From positions 1 through 64,000 of the forward strand of contig NZ_KE007368.1 in assembly GCF_000400735.1 (NCBI RefSeq): 64,000 nucleotides of DNA. Reading direction: 5' to 3'. Each line of letters opens with the position of its first letter. Positions within the stretch are counted from its first letter, which is position 1. Made by a program: the position numbers and the translations under genes. Positions 41,623-52,383 of this stretch are shown piece by piece. Source of the stretch: Acinetobacter tandoii DSM 14970 = CIP 107469. GTDB lineage: Bacteria > Pseudomonadota > Gammaproteobacteria > Pseudomonadales > Moraxellaceae. The notes under the pieces were generated by a model. That model ran no database searches, was not told the DNA's origin, and was given only the letters and a program-made list of their open reading frames with translations.

Positions 41623-42690
41623 TTACCGTTTTAAACTCGCACTAAAGTTAAGCATGCGATCTAGAGGTAATTTGGCACGTTCTGCTAAGGCTGGATCGAC
41701 ATGAATTTCCTGATCACCTTGCTGCAATACCTGCAAAATTCCATCCAATTCATTCATCGCCATCCAAGGACAATGTGCACAAGAACGACATGTCGCTCCC
41801 TCACCTGCCGTCGGTGCTTCAACTAAAATTTTATTAGGTACCGCTTGTTGCATCTTATAGAAGATGCCTCGGTCTGTCGCCACGATTAAACGTTCATGTG
41901 GTAAGGTCTGTGCAGCTTTAATCAGTTGCGAAGTACTACCAACGGCATCGGCAATATCAACCACAGATTCTGGTGATTCAGGATGAACCAAAACCGCAGC
42001 ATCTGGATAGAGTGCTTTCATGTTGGCAATGCCGCGGGCACGGAATTCTTCATGTACGATACATGCGCCATCCCAAAGCAGCATATCTGCACCCGTTTTC
42101 TTTTGAATATAGCGCCCCAAGTGCTGATCTGGCGCCCAGATGATCTTCTCACCCAAGCTATCTAAATGCTCAATAATCTCGACGGCACAACTAGAAGTCA
42201 CCACCCAATCTGCACGTGCTTTTACGGCAGCAGAGGTATTGGCATAAACCACGACAGTATGATCAGGATGCTGATCACAGAACGCTGTAAATTCATCTAC
42301 AGGGCAGCCTAAATCGAGTGAACAAGTTGCTTCTAAGGTCGGCATCAACACAGTTTTTTCTGGGGAGAGAATTTTTGCAGTTTCTCCCATAAATTTCACA
42401 CCTGCTACTACCAACGTCGAGGCTGCGTGATCGCGACCAAAGCGTGCCATTTCCAAAGAGTCTGATACACAACCGCCCGTCAACTCTGCCAATTCCTGAA
42501 CTTCAGGGTCGCAGTAATAATGCGCGACAAGAACAGCATCACGTTTTTTCAATTCCGCTTTGATTTGTTCAAATTTTTCCTGTTTGGCTTGCTCAGTCAA
42601 ATGATTGTCTTTTGGCTCGCCTAAACGGTCTAAATGCGCCTGCACAATCGATTTTGCGTCATTGGCAATTAAATTGGTCGCATCATTCAT
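41623..42690 (-). CDS. nadA: Quinolinate synthase A
   Basis: 355 aa. Condenses iminoaspartate with dihydroxyacetone phosphate to quinolinate in NAD synthesis. [17 protein letters not shown] and the three conserved iron-sulfur cysteines (GGCVSDS or nearby, TSSCAVE, and the C-terminal CRSCAHCPW) are visible. Full length for the family. Transcribed toward the tRNA operon; a short AT-rich gap separates them. Confidence 0.95.
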   Translation of the reverse strand: MNDATNLIANDAKSIVQAHLDRLGEPKDNHLTEQAKQEKFEQIKAELKKRDAVLVAHYYCDPEVQELAELTGGCVSDSLEMARFGRDHAASTLVVAGVKFMGETAKILSPEKTVLMPTLEATCSLDLGCPVDEFTAFCDQHPDHTVVVYANTSAAVKARADWVVTSSCAVEIIEHLDSLGEKIIWAPDQHLGRYIQKKTGADMLLWDGACIVHEEFRARGIANMKALYPDAAVLVHPESPESVVDIADAVGSTSQLIKAAQTLPHERLIVATDRGIFYKMQQAVPNKILVEAPTAGEGATCRSCAHCPWMAMNELDGILQVLQQGDQEIHVDPALAERAKLPLDRMLNFSASLKR

Positions 42691-42796
42691 AAAAACGTCT
42701 TCTCTATCCCAACTGCTTGTTCACAAGCGGTGCATCCATAACACGGTCAATTTGGCACTGTGCTGAATTGACCAGTCATTCAAAACTTTAATTGGT

Positions 42797-42822
42797 AAAA
42801 AAGCCTCACAACGGAGGCTTTT
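42797..42822 (-). terminator. argJ terminator
   Basis: AAGCCTC / GAGGCTT stem with T-run on the minus strand, 17 bases after the argJ stop. Confidence 0.85.
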
Positions 42823-42838
42823 CTTCACTCAAATGCCA

Positions 42839-44059
42839 TTAAGAACGGTAATCCGCATTAATTTTGACATAGTCATAAGATAAATCACAGGTATAGACCG
42901 TATCCTTCGCTTGACCGCGACCCAAGTCCACCCGAATGGTAATCTCTGTTTGTGCCATTACGCGTGCGCCTTCTGCTTCCGTATAATCCGCTGCGGCGCC
43001 ACCATCCTTACAGATTTGTACATCATCTAACCAAACCTGAATTTTTTCAACCTCTAAATTTTTTACCCCAGCATAACCAATGGCCGCCAAAATACGGCCC
43101 CAGTTTGGATCAGAAGCAAAAAATGCAGTTTTAACCAACGGAGAATGCGCAATACTGTACGCAATATCACAACATTCTTGTGTATCTGCACCACCTTCAA
43201 CTGCGACTGTCATGAACTTGGTTGCACCCTCACCATCACGTACAATCAATTGTGCTAGGCGTTTCATGACACGAACAAGGATTTCAAGCACAGTTGCATA
43301 GCGAGTATCTTCTGTTGATGTAATTTCAACACCACCTGCTTGACCCGTGGCAACAAAAATACAAGAGTCGTTGGTCGAAGTATCCCCATCAATGGTAATG
43401 CGATTAAACGATTGATTCACAGCAATCTGTAACAATTGTTGAACCAATTCACGTGAGATTGGTGCATCCGTCGCAACATAACCCAACATGGTTGCCATAT
43501 TAGGACGAATCATGCCAGCGCCTTTGGAAATACCTGTCATGGTGTACAATACACCATCTAGCTCAAACTGCTCAGATGCACCTTTAGGTGTAGTATCTGT
43601 GGTCATAATGCCAAATGCGGCATCTGTCCATGCATCTTCCTTCAAACTGTCCAATGCTGGCTGTAAACCTGCAACTAGACGTGGTAATGGTAACTGTTCA
43701 CCAATCACACCTGTAGAAAAAGGGAGAACCTGCTCTGGATTGACACCTGCCAATTTTGCCAATTGCATACAAGTTTCTTGGGCATTTTGCATTCCCAAAG
43801 AACCTGTTCCAGCATTGGCATTGCCTGTATTAATAATTAAATAACGTGGATTTTCCACAGCTAAATGGGCTTTTGATACATGTACTGGTGCTGCACAGAA
43901 TGCATTCTGTGTGAAAACGCCCGCAACATTTGAACCTTCAGCAAATTCAAAAATGACCAGATCACGTCGGTTCTGATAGCGAATATATGCTTCAGCCGAA
44001 CCGATTTTTACCCCTTTGACCACATGCATCTGTGGCATAGTAACGTCACCCACTGCCAT
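42839..44059 (-). CDS. argJ: Bifunctional ornithine acetyltransferase / N-acetylglutamate synthase
   Basis: 406 aa. Moves acetyl from N-acetylornithine to glutamate in arginine synthesis. The self-cleavage site is visible as [11 protein letters not shown], where the Thr after Ala becomes the nucleophile of the beta subunit. [10 protein letters not shown] and [15 protein letters not shown] segments ([12 protein letters not shown]) match the family. Full length. Confidence 0.95.
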   Translation of the reverse strand: MAVGDVTMPQMHVVKGVKIGSAEAYIRYQNRRDLVIFEFAEGSNVAGVFTQNAFCAAPVHVSKAHLAVENPRYLIINTGNANAGTGSLGMQNAQETCMQLAKLAGVNPEQVLPFSTGVIGEQLPLPRLVAGLQPALDSLKEDAWTDAAFGIMTTDTTPKGASEQFELDGVLYTMTGISKGAGMIRPNMATMLGYVATDAPISRELVQQLLQIAVNQSFNRITIDGDTSTNDSCIFVATGQAGGVEITSTEDTRYATVLEILVRVMKRLAQLIVRDGEGATKFMTVAVEGGADTQECCDIAYSIAHSPLVKTAFFASDPNWGRILAAIGYAGVKNLEVEKIQVWLDDVQICKDGGAAADYTEAEGARVMAQTEITIRVDLGRGQAKDTVYTCDLSYDYVKINADYRS

Positions 44060-44237
44060 TTTTAAATGTCCACTTTGTTATTCAAGTAAGTGTCACAGCT
44101 TAGTAGAAATGCAACTAAAAATCGAGGTGTTTCAGGCAATTTCCTGCGTATTCCCTTTACACAGCTAAAAATTATTTTCATCTCAATTTAAAAGAGTATT
44201 TCGAATAATTAAATTCGACTCGAACCAATACTTATAC

Positions 44238-44263
44238 AAAAAAAAAAGCAGCTCGTAAGCTGC
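44238..44263 (-). terminator. Terminator of the small exported protein gene
   Basis: GCAGCT-CGTA-AGCTGC stem followed on minus by a run of ten T. Confidence 0.85.
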
Positions 44264-44279
44264 CTTTTGATGTATCGAC

Positions 44280-44636
44280 TTAGTTTGCCACCAACTGCGT
44301 TGGACTTCCTGCAAGCGTTAGTTTCGCTTGCTCTTGGCTTTCCGCAGAAAGTGCTGGGTTGGTCGCGACAATACGACTTGCCGTTGTTGTGGTTGCAGCA
44401 CTCACTGCTGCTGTTTTTAAGATAATTGGACGTTGCTGCGCATTTGGGAAAGTATATTTAATCCCAGTACGCGGACTCATCACCGTAACATTAGTATCTT
44501 GTACCGTAGCTGCTGCGGTTGTTGCACCTTGAGCAGCTTCTACTTTGGCAACTGTTGTTGTTTCAGGCGTATTCGCCATAGCCAAAGTTGGGATTGCCAA
44601 AACAGCAACAACTAAAGGTCGTAATAATTTTTTCAT
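44280..44636 (-). CDS. Small exported protein of unknown function
   Basis: 118 aa from ATG 44636. Signal peptide (KKLLRPLVVAVLAIPTLAMA) followed by a Thr-, Ala- and Val-rich chain with no cysteine. PRTGIKYTFPNAQQRP is the only distinctive segment. I recognise no family; it looks like a lineage-specific Acinetobacter protein. Confidence 0.65.
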   Translation of the reverse strand: MKKLLRPLVVAVLAIPTLAMANTPETTTVAKVEAAQGATTAAATVQDTNVTVMSPRTGIKYTFPNAQQRPIILKTAAVSAATTTTASRIVATNPALSAESQEQAKLTLAGSPTQLVAN

Positions 44637-44748
44637 TATCTTTCGCTTTTCAGGTTCCAATCAGCAACTTAATAACACTTAATAATGAACACTGCAAACC
44701 TTATTCACATCTTGAAAATATTTAACTACAGTTCACATAAAAACAAAA

Positions 44749-44790
44749 AACCCTTGTAGTGCTTCAAAAGATAGAAACGATACAAGGGTT
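44749..44790. terminator. secA terminator
   Basis: 10-bp stem AACCCTTGTA / TACAAGGGTT with 22-base loop; T-run on minus after the stem (As at 44742-44750). 22 bases past the secA stop. Confidence 0.75.
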
Positions 44791-44811
44791 TACTTTAGTC
44801 AATTGATAAAA

Positions 44812-47541
44812 TTAAATTTTACCATGACATTGTTTATATTTTAGACCTGAACCACATGGGCAAGGAGAGTTACGACTAGCTGGAGCAACGACATCTTGAT
44901 CTGTAGGGTTGAAACCTAAATGTTGTTCAGAGCTAACCTGCGAAGTCACTTCACCTGTTAAGCCGTCTACTTCATCGTGTGAAAGGTTTAATTGCATCGC
45001 TTCGGCTTGCGCTTGTTTTTGCGCTTCCATTGCTGCTAGCTCTTCTGGCGTCGGCACATGTACGCGAGATAAATCGGTCACAACATCTGTCTTAATCACA
45101 GCCAACATGTTGACGAATAAGTTGAATGCTTCTTTCTTATATTCTTGCTCAGGGTTCTTTTGTGCATAACCTCGTAAGTGAATCCCTTGGCGTAAATAAT
45201 CCATGGCTGCCAAATGATCTTTCCAGTGGCGATCTAATGCACTTAAAACAAAATGACGCTCTAGCATGGCTGCCGATTCAGGCCCCATTTGCTCACGGCG
45301 TGAACGGTAACGTGAGACGATCTCATCTGTAATACGATCAACCAGCGCTTCTTCATCTAAGCGACGCTCATTTTCCAACCAGTGATTAATCGGTAAATCG
45401 ACCGCAAACTCTTCACGTAATGCACGCTCAAGACCTTCAATATCCCACTGATCGTGAATCGACTCAGGTGGAATGTAATTGGCAATCACCGCTTTCATCA
45501 CTTCATGATGCATTTCTTCAACATACTCTTGCAGCGTATTTTCTGCGAGAACTTCATCACGTTGTGAATAAATAATCTTACGTTGTTCGTTGTTCACATC
45601 ATCGTATTTCAATAGATTCTTACGAATATCGAAGTTACGTGCTTCTACTTTACGCTGCGCATTTTCAATCGAGCGCGACACCATTTTGTGTTCAATCGCT
45701 TCGTCTTCTTGCAAGCCCATGGCACGCATCATAGCAACCACACGGTCACCCGCAAAGATACGCATCAAGTCATCTTCAAGTGATAAATAGAAGCGTGACA
45801 CGCCTGGGTCACCTTGACGTCCCGCACGACCACGCAACTGGTTATCAATACGACGTGATTCATGGCGTTCAGAACCAATAATATGTAAACCACCTGAAGC
45901 CAAGACCATTTCGTGGTTTTGTTCCCACTCTTCTTTTAAGCGAGCTTCATCTTCAGGTGTATGATTTTCAATTTTGGCCAGTTTAGCTTTCCAGTTACCA
46001 CCCAAGATAATATCGGTACCACGGCCTGCCATGTTAGTGGCAATAGTTACGGCTCGTGGTGAACCTGCTTGAGCAATAATATCGGCCTCACGCTCATGCT
46101 GTTTGGCATTCAGTACTTCATGCTGAATACCTGCTTCTTTCAACTTTTCCGATAAGATTTCAGAAGCTTCAATGGTTGCAGTACCAATCAAAATTGGAGC
46201 TACACCTGCTTCATGTACACGCTTAATTTCTTGGATGATCGCATTGTATTTGCCATTACGGTTCAAATAGATTAAATCGTTTTGATCCTGACGAATCATT
46301 GGTCGGTGTGTTGGAATAATCACCACATCCAAACCATAAATTTCTTTCATTTCCGCCGCTTCAGTATCTGCGGTACCCGTCATGCCTGACAATTTTTTGT
46401 ATAAACGGAAATAGTTCTGGAAAGTCGTGGTTGCCAAAGTTTGGTTTTCTGGCTGAATTTCCAAGCCTTCTTTGGCTTCTACTGCTTGATGTAAGCCTTC
46501 AGACCAACGACGACCTGGCATAGTACGACCAGTGTTCTCGTCCACAATGATGACTTCACCTTCGTGGATAATGTAATGTACGTTACGTTGATACAAGAAA
46601 TGCGCACGAATCGCAGCCGTCACGTGATGCACCAAGTTGAGGTTAGATGCTGAATATAAGCTCTCGCCTTCAGCCAACAATCCCATCTCAATCAATTCAT
46701 TTTCAACAGTTTCAAAACCAATCTCGGTCATTTCTACCGAACGTTGTTTTTCATCAATCCAGAAATGACCGCCATCTGCAACTTTTTCTTCTTTTTGCGC
46801 ATGCAGTTTTGGTGGAATGGTATTGATCGCAGAGTAAAGCTGAGAAGAGTCATCGCTTTGACCCGAGATAATTAACGGCGTACGTGCTTCATCAATGAGA
46901 ATTGAGTCCACTTCGTCAATAATGGCATAAATCAAACCACGTTGTTTTTTCTCAGCAAGCGCAAACACCATATTGTCGCGCAAGTAGTCAAAACCAAATT
47001 CATTGTTAGTACCGTAAGTGATATCTGCACGGTAGGCATCTGCTTTTTCCATTGGATTTTGCATGGAATAAATAATACCAATGCTTAAACCCAAGAATTC
47101 AAAGAGGGGACGGTTTAACTCGGCATCACGCTGAGCTAAGTAGTCATTCACCGTGATGACATGCACGCCCTGACCACTGATCGCATTCAAATAACACGCC
47201 AGTGTACCCATGAGAGTTTTACCCTCACCCGTACGCATCTCAGCAATTTTACCTTCATGCAAGGTAATACCACCAATCAACTGCACATCGTAATGACGCA
47301 TACCCATGACACGCTTTGCTGCTTCACGACAAACTGCAAACGCTTCTGGCAATAATTTATCGAGGCTTTCACCTTTGTTATAACGTTGTTTGAATTCTTC
47401 GGTTTTTGCAGATAAGTCTGCGTCGTTTAAGGCAGATATCGTCGGCTCGAGCGCATTAATCTTGTCTACGATTTTACGCATGCGTTTGAGTTCGCGCTCA
47501 TTTTTGGTACCGAAGATTCCTCCGATCAGACTTGCCAACAT
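44812..47541 (-). CDS. secA: Preprotein translocase ATPase SecA
   Basis: 909 aa. Walker [10 protein letters not shown] near residue 105, DEVD box ([19 protein letters not shown]), and C-terminal zinc motif [14 protein letters not shown] that binds SecB. Drives protein export through SecYEG. Full length and typical. Confidence 0.97.
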   Translation of the reverse strand: MLASLIGGIFGTKNERELKRMRKIVDKINALEPTISALNDADLSAKTEEFKQRYNKGESLDKLLPEAFAVCREAAKRVMGMRHYDVQLIGGITLHEGKIAEMRTGEGKTLMGTLACYLNAISGQGVHVITVNDYLAQRDAELNRPLFEFLGLSIGIIYSMQNPMEKADAYRADITYGTNNEFGFDYLRDNMVFALAEKKQRGLIYAIIDEVDSILIDEARTPLIISGQSDDSSQLYSAINTIPPKLHAQKEEKVADGGHFWIDEKQRSVEMTEIGFETVENELIEMGLLAEGESLYSASNLNLVHHVTAAIRAHFLYQRNVHYIIHEGEVIIVDENTGRTMPGRRWSEGLHQAVEAKEGLEIQPENQTLATTTFQNYFRLYKKLSGMTGTADTEAAEMKEIYGLDVVIIPTHRPMIRQDQNDLIYLNRNGKYNAIIQEIKRVHEAGVAPILIGTATIEASEILSEKLKEAGIQHEVLNAKQHEREADIIAQAGSPRAVTIATNMAGRGTDIILGGNWKAKLAKIENHTPEDEARLKEEWEQNHEMVLASGGLHIIGSERHESRRIDNQLRGRAGRQGDPGVSRFYLSLEDDLMRIFAGDRVVAMMRAMGLQEDEAIEHKMVSRSIENAQRKVEARNFDIRKNLLKYDDVNNEQRKIIYSQRDEVLAENTLQEYVEEMHHEVMKAVIANYIPPESIHDQWDIEGLERALREEFAVDLPINHWLENERRLDEEALVDRITDEIVSRYRSRREQMGPESAAMLERHFVLSALDRHWKDHLAAMDYLRQGIHLRGYAQKNPEQEYKKEAFNLFVNMLAVIKTDVVTDLSRVHVPTPEELAAMEAQKQAQAEAMQLNLSHDEVDGLTGEVTSQVSSEQHLGFNPTDQDVVAPASRNSPCPCGSGLKYKQCHGKI

Positions 47542-47876
47542 GAATAGACTCTCTAAATCTTGCTTGTCAATGAATAAATTTTTTCTCAGACGTTATTATG
47601 GTGCTAGAAATTTGAAGTACAAGGGTTTTGCACAAAACCAATAAAAAAATTCTGATCACTGGTTCTAGCCCCTGACCTAAGGCGAAATAATGTAGCAAAT
47701 TTCGATCAGACGATATAGAGCGTTCATCTTGAATCAATAGATATTTTCACAGCGATATCCATCTTGCTTATTCATTTCTTGCATAAACAAATGCAAAAAA
47801 GCTATTTTTCATAGTAAAAGAATTGCGCGATAGTTTGACTTAAATCAAATACACAAAACAATTGAGGTAAATAAAA
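47542..47876. other. Intergenic region between secA and the peroxiredoxin gene
   Basis: 335 AT-rich bases that must hold the two divergent promoters. I see no confident promoter, operator or small RNA. Confidence 0.4.
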
Positions 47877-48518
47877 ATGTCACTACGTTTAGGCGATATC
47901 GCACCCAATTTTGAACAAGATTCGAGTGAAGGTCTGATTAATTTTTATGATTATTTAGGTGATAATTGGGGCATTCTGTTTTCTCATCCCGCAGACTATA
48001 CGCCTGTATGTACGACCGAACTGGGCTACACTGCGAAGCTAAAAGATGAATTTGCGCAGCGCGGAGTCAAAGCAATTGCACTGTCTGTCGATGATGTTGA
48101 ATCACATCATGGCTGGATTCAGGATATTAATGAAACCCAAAATACAACTGTGAACTTCCCAATCATTGCCGATAAAGATCGTAAGGTCTCCACCCTTTAT
48201 GACTTTATTCATCCGAATGCCAGTGAAACATTAACAGTACGTTCTTTGGTAATTATTGACCCAAATAAAAAAGTGCGCTTAATTATTACTTATCCTGCAT
48301 CAACAGGACGTAACTTCCACGAAATTTTACGTGTCATTGATTCATTACAACTGACTGATCATCATAAAGTTGCAACCCCTGCTAACTGGACGCATGGCGA
48401 TGATGTGGTGATTGTACCTTCTTTACAAGATGAAGCTGAATTGAAACAACGCTTCCCAAAAGGTTATACCGCAGTAAAACCTTATTTACGCTTAACGCCA
48501 CAACCCAATCTAGAATAA
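47877..48518 (+). CDS. 1-Cys (Prx6-type) peroxiredoxin
   Basis: 213 aa. Peroxidatic Cys in DYTPVCTTELG near residue 47, SHPADYTPVC being the typical Prx6 site; long C-terminal region with WTHGDDVVIVPS and a VKPYLRLTPQP end as in Prx6. Reduces peroxides in the cytoplasm. AAATTGAGGTAAATAAA before the ATG supplies the ribosome site. Confidence 0.92.
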   Translation: MSLRLGDIAPNFEQDSSEGLINFYDYLGDNWGILFSHPADYTPVCTTELGYTAKLKDEFAQRGVKAIALSVDDVESHHGWIQDINETQNTTVNFPIIADKDRKVSTLYDFIHPNASETLTVRSLVIIDPNKKVRLIITYPASTGRNFHEILRVIDSLQLTDHHKVATPANWTHGDDVVIVPSLQDEAELKQRFPKGYTAVKPYLRLTPQPNLE

Positions 48519-48546
48519 AACGAAGGTATTTTCAGCAAACATTTTT

Positions 48547-48570
48547 AGCCTGTCTACAGACAGGCTATTT
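48547..48570 (+). terminator. Terminator after peroxiredoxin gene
   Basis: Perfect stem AGCCTGTC-TACA-GACAGGCT; the T-run is short (ATTT), so strength is uncertain. Confidence 0.65.
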
Positions 48571-48660
48571 GGGTAAATTCATCACCCACTGCTAAGTTCC
48601 ACTTGGTATTTTGATAACAGTCAGTTATAAATACAGCAAATCATTTTAAGAATAAAGACT

Positions 48661-49473
48661 GTGATTCATAACATTCATCATTTACATTGTGGCACCATGT
48701 GCCCTGTTTGCGGCCCCTTATTTGGGCAAAAAGGATTCCATGCTCATGTGATCTGTCATTGTTTATTGTTAGAAACGGACCGTGGATTGGTCTTGATTGA
48801 TACAGGTTTAGGTATGCAGGATCTTCTTCATACCAAAGCACGTCTTGGCAAGATGATTGCGCGGTTTGGAAAAATTGAAAACAATTTAGAACTGACCGCC
48901 ATCGCACAAATACAAAAACTTGGCTTTAACCCCAAAGATGTTCAGCATATTTTTGTTTCGCACTTAGACTTTGACCATGCTGGGGGTATTTCAGATTTCC
49001 CTCAAGCGACGGTGCATGTGCTGTCTTCCGAATATAATGCTACACAAAATTTGAACCATTACAAACGCAAAGCGCGTTATAAAGTAAAACAGTTTCAACA
49101 ACATCGTTACTGGAACTTTATTGAACCGATTGCTAACGATGACTGGTTCAACCTCAAACAGATTCGTAATTTTGATTTATTTGAAAATGACCTGTTGATG
49201 ATTCCACTCTTGGGGCATACCGCAGGACACAGTGGTATTGCTGTTCGCGACCAAGATCAATGGTTGCTTTTCTGTGGAGATGCCTACTACTCACATTTAC
49301 AACTGGATGGTCAGCACAAACTTAGAACCTTAAATCAGGTCGAACAATTCTTTGCCGAAGATAATCTAGCACGTGTAGAAAATTTAAAACGCCTGCAAAC
49401 TCTGTCACAAAAACATCCAGAAGTTCAACTCATCTGTGCGCATGACCCTGTAGAATTAGCCCGATACCAATGA
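48661..49473 (+). CDS. Metallo-beta-lactamase-fold hydrolase (lactonase-like)
   Basis: 270 aa, GTG start at 48661. HLDFDHAGG (metal-binding HxDxDH, near residue 102), LIDTGLG and LLGHTAGHSG show an MBL fold of the AHL-lactonase-like group; the Cys-rich N-terminus HLHCGTMCPVCGP is often seen in this subgroup. The substrate is not known. Ends four bases into the next gene, so the two are coupled. Confidence 0.85.
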   Translation: MIHNIHHLHCGTMCPVCGPLFGQKGFHAHVICHCLLLETDRGLVLIDTGLGMQDLLHTKARLGKMIARFGKIENNLELTAIAQIQKLGFNPKDVQHIFVSHLDFDHAGGISDFPQATVHVLSSEYNATQNLNHYKRKARYKVKQFQQHRYWNFIEPIANDDWFNLKQIRNFDLFENDLLMIPLLGHTAGHSGIAVRDQDQWLLFCGDAYYSHLQLDGQHKLRTLNQVEQFFAEDNLARVENLKRLQTLSQKHPEVQLICAHDPVELARYQ

Positions 49474-50060
49474 AAATTCAAATCAGTATTCTCTATAGCT
49501 GCCTCTGTTTCAGTACGCTAAATCTTTCTGGCTGTATGACTACGCCAGCACTACCGCCTGAAGCTCGACCAACGCAATGGGGAACCTTAATCGATCAAGC
49601 TGATAATTTTTATCAAATCAGTACCGATGTCTTTCGTAGTGAACAACCCAATACAGAGATGGCATCCGCACTCAAGACTCATGATATTGGTGTTGTAATC
49701 AATTTAAGATCGCGCCATCAAGACCCACAAAATTTAGATGCACAAAACTTTAAGTTGGTGCATATTCCCATTCATACTTGGGCTATTGATCGGGAAGATT
49801 TATTGGCTGTGATGCGCGAAATTCAATTGGCCAAAGCGCAACAACAAAAAGTACTGATACATTGTTACCACGGCTCAGATCGTACAGGTGCCAGTATTGC
49901 CATGTATCGAATTGTTTTTGAACAATGGAGTATTGATGACGCTTTACAAGAAATGAAATATGGGGGCTATGGTTTCCACCCCATTTGGCAAAACATCGGA
50001 AATTTATTTACCCCCGAAAATGTAAAATGGATTCAAGAGCAACTCTCGAATCCATCTTAA
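49470..50060 (+). CDS. Lipoprotein tyrosine/dual-specificity phosphatase
   Basis: 196 aa. Lipobox LSGC near residue 22 predicts a lipoprotein; the active site is HCYHGSDRTG (CX5R, near residue 131), with the general acid Asp in a preceding loop. Families of this type (DSPc / DUF442-like) dephosphorylate proteins or small molecules; here it would act at the cell envelope. Start overlaps the hydrolase stop (ATGA). Confidence 0.82.
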   Translation: MKIQISILYSCLCFSTLNLSGCMTTPALPPEARPTQWGTLIDQADNFYQISTDVFRSEQPNTEMASALKTHDIGVVINLRSRHQDPQNLDAQNFKLVHIPIHTWAIDREDLLAVMREIQLAKAQQQKVLIHCYHGSDRTGASIAMYRIVFEQWSIDDALQEMKYGGYGFHPIWQNIGNLFTPENVKWIQEQLSNPS

Positions 50061-50077
50061 AGCATGACTGCAATGAA

Positions 50078-51100
50078 CTAACGACGGTCTAAGGGTACCC
50101 AATCAATGACCCATGCGGACTTCATATTCAAGCTCGCATCGGTAGTAATCTTTTTACGGGTCACATCTGCGACATCACGACTTTTGGCAGGTCCAACCAT
50201 AATTCGGATACCTTTCGATGTTGGACTTTGTACCACTTTATAGCCTTTTGCCTTTAACTTAGAAATGACGCTATCTGCATTGGCAGCATTGGCAGCAAGA
50301 GCCACCTGAACCATCCACTGCTTATCACCATTCTCGAGTAAATCTCGTGCCTTGTCGGCTTCAGCTTTCTTTTTCGCGTCTTCTTTATGTTTCGCTTCCG
50401 CTTCACGTAGTTTCTTTTCTTCAGCGGCTTTGGCTGTTGCTTGACGCTCTTGATCTGCCTTACGTTGTGCCTCTAATTTACGTTGAGCTTCAACTTCACG
50501 TAATTTTTTTTCTTCAGCAGCTTTTTCACGTGCTTTACGTTCCTGATCAGCCTTACGCAGTGCCTCTGCCTTAAGGTTTTCTGCACTCAATTTTTTATCA
50601 GCTTCAGACTGTTGTTGCGCCTTCTGCTGATCTAGCTTCTTTTGCGCAGTAAGTTTTTCCTCCGCCAAGCGCTTTTGCTTAGCTTTTTCATCTTCAACCA
50701 ATTCAGGTGGAATATTATCTGAACTTTGTTGTGCACCCGTTCGGGCTGCATTTAATGCTGCATATTCTTCGGCTGCTTTACGTGCAGCATCCGCTTCAGC
50801 TTGCTGTTGCATGGCTAAAAATTCGGCTGCGCGGGCTTCTTGCTCTGCAACTGCCTTTTCACGAGCACGACGTTGCTCTTCAAGCAATCGTTTTTCCGTT
50901 TCAACATCAACAGTAAGACCTTGCAATTGCACCATCCCACTGTCTGATTTTGCATTTTTTTGCTGAACTTGCTCGACCAATTCAGGGTGTTTGATATTAT
51001 TTTGATGTATTTCTTCTTTACCTTTCAGAAGCAAGGCTGCCAATAAAACACCACCACCTAATAAAACAACACCACCCATCCAGCGTTGTTTGTTATTCAT
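50078..51100 (-). CDS. SPOR-domain protein
   Basis: 340 aa from ATG 51100, whose ATGA overlaps the folC stop. One transmembrane helix (about 8-25), a long Ala/Lys/Glu/Gln-rich coiled coil (about 50-255) and a C-terminal SPOR domain (WMVQVALAANAANADSV ... YKVVQSPTSKGIRIMVGP). SPOR domains bind denuded peptidoglycan at the division site. Standard downstream partner of folC and accD. Confidence 0.88.
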   Translation of the reverse strand: MNNKQRWMGGVVLLGGGVLLAALLLKGKEEIHQNNIKHPELVEQVQQKNAKSDSGMVQLQGLTVDVETEKRLLEEQRRAREKAVAEQEARAAEFLAMQQQAEADAARKAAEEYAALNAARTGAQQSSDNIPPELVEDEKAKQKRLAEEKLTAQKKLDQQKAQQQSEADKKLSAENLKAEALRKADQERKAREKAAEEKKLREVEAQRKLEAQRKADQERQATAKAAEEKKLREAEAKHKEDAKKKAEADKARDLLENGDKQWMVQVALAANAANADSVISKLKAKGYKVVQSPTSKGIRIMVGPAKSRDVADVTRKKITTDASLNMKSAWVIDWVPLDRR

Positions 51101-52383
51101 TGACATTCTTCCAAATACTCCCAGACTGCTTCCAAAGTATGAAATGAACCACATACTAAAATCAGCTGATTATTTTTAGATTCATCGAGGGCTGATTGGA
51201 AAGCTAATTGAACATTAGTGAAATGCTGTACTGTCTGCTGTTGTAATGCATCATCAAGTTGGGCAATTTCCGCAGCTCGCGGTACCGTTAATGGGGCAAT
51301 TTTCCACATTAAAATACTATTTTTTAATGACTCAACTACAGATTTAATATCTTTATCAGCCAACATTGAAAAAACAGCAACCACTTCTGTGTATTGTTTA
51401 TTGTATTTTAGGAAATTTCGCAATTGCTTTAACAAAAAATCAACGCCGTGTGGATTATGTCCCGCATCAAAAATCACGGTTTTATCTGCAATTTGACGAA
51501 TCTCAAAACGTCCTGACAGTTGTGCCTGTTGAATACCCTGCGCAATTGCTTCCTGTCGAATCTCCAACCCACTCAACAAAACAGCGGCAACAGCGGTAGA
51601 AATATTTTCTAATGCCAAACGACCAAGTGGTAATTTTAAGGTGGTTCCAGAAGACGCAAATAACCAATGCTGTCCATCTTCACTCAGTTGATAAAAATAA
51701 TCGCGTTCAGCGGCAAATAGCGGTGCATGACACTCTTGTGCTTTTTTGGCAATCGCTTCTGGTAAACTTTGTAATCCACCAAAAATAACAGGAATATTAG
51801 GGCGAATAATGCCAGCCTTTTCATAAGCAATTTTTTCGATGGTATCACCTAACCAATCTGTATGGTCTAAACCAATATTGGTAATGACTGCAACATCTGG
51901 ATCAATCACATTGACCACATCCAGACGGCCACCTAGCCCCACCTCAAGCACCCAGACATCACAAGCTTGCTGTTTAAAAATCAAAAAAGCAGCCAAAGTG
52001 GTTGCTTCAAAGAATGATAAACTCAAATTGCATGCACGACGTGCCTGATCAACCTGAACAAAAGCATCAATCAGACTTTGGTCATCTACTTCCTGACCTG
52101 CCAGTTTAACCCGTTCATTAAAACGATAAATATGCGGTGACTGATAAAGTCCAACCTTGTAGCCTTGGGCATTTAAAATAGCAGCCAAGGTCGTAGTGGT
52201 TGAACCTTTACCGTTGGTGCCAGCAACCGTAATCACTTTCGCTTCTGGTTGCGTTACACCCAACATTTCAGCGACGGGAACGACGCGTTCCAGACCTAAA
52301 TCAATCCCCGTAACGTGAACATGGCCCCAATACGAGAGCCATGTGTCTAAATTATCTTGTGCAAGTGGTGCAGTGTTGTTCAA
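51097..52383 (-). CDS. folC: Folylpolyglutamate / dihydrofolate synthase
   Basis: 428 aa. Mur-ligase type: TVAGTNGKGSTTTTL (P-loop near residue 52), LDVVNVIDPDVAVITNIGLDHTDWLG and DAGHNPHG. Adds glutamates to folates. Overlaps accD by four bases. Confidence 0.95.
   Translation of the reverse strand: MNNTAPLAQDNLDTWLSYWGHVHVTGIDLGLERVVPVAEMLGVTQPEAKVITVAGTNGKGSTTTTLAAILNAQGYKVGLYQSPHIYRFNERVKLAGQEVDDQSLIDAFVQVDQARRACNLSLSFFEATTLAAFLIFKQQACDVWVLEVGLGGRLDVVNVIDPDVAVITNIGLDHTDWLGDTIEKIAYEKAGIIRPNIPVIFGGLQSLPEAIAKKAQECHAPLFAAERDYFYQLSEDGQHWLFASSGTTLKLPLGRLALENISTAVAAVLLSGLEIRQEAIAQGIQQAQLSGRFEIRQIADKTVIFDAGHNPHGVDFLLKQLRNFLKYNKQYTEVVAVFSMLADKDIKSVVESLKNSILMWKIAPLTVPRAAEIAQLDDALQQQTVQHFTNVQLAFQSALDESKNNQLILVCGSFHTLEAVWEYLEECQ

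Noticed and set aside
44433..47644. Several plus-strand frames opposite secA and the 44280 gene
   Set aside because: Shadows of strong minus-strand coding; no starts or families.
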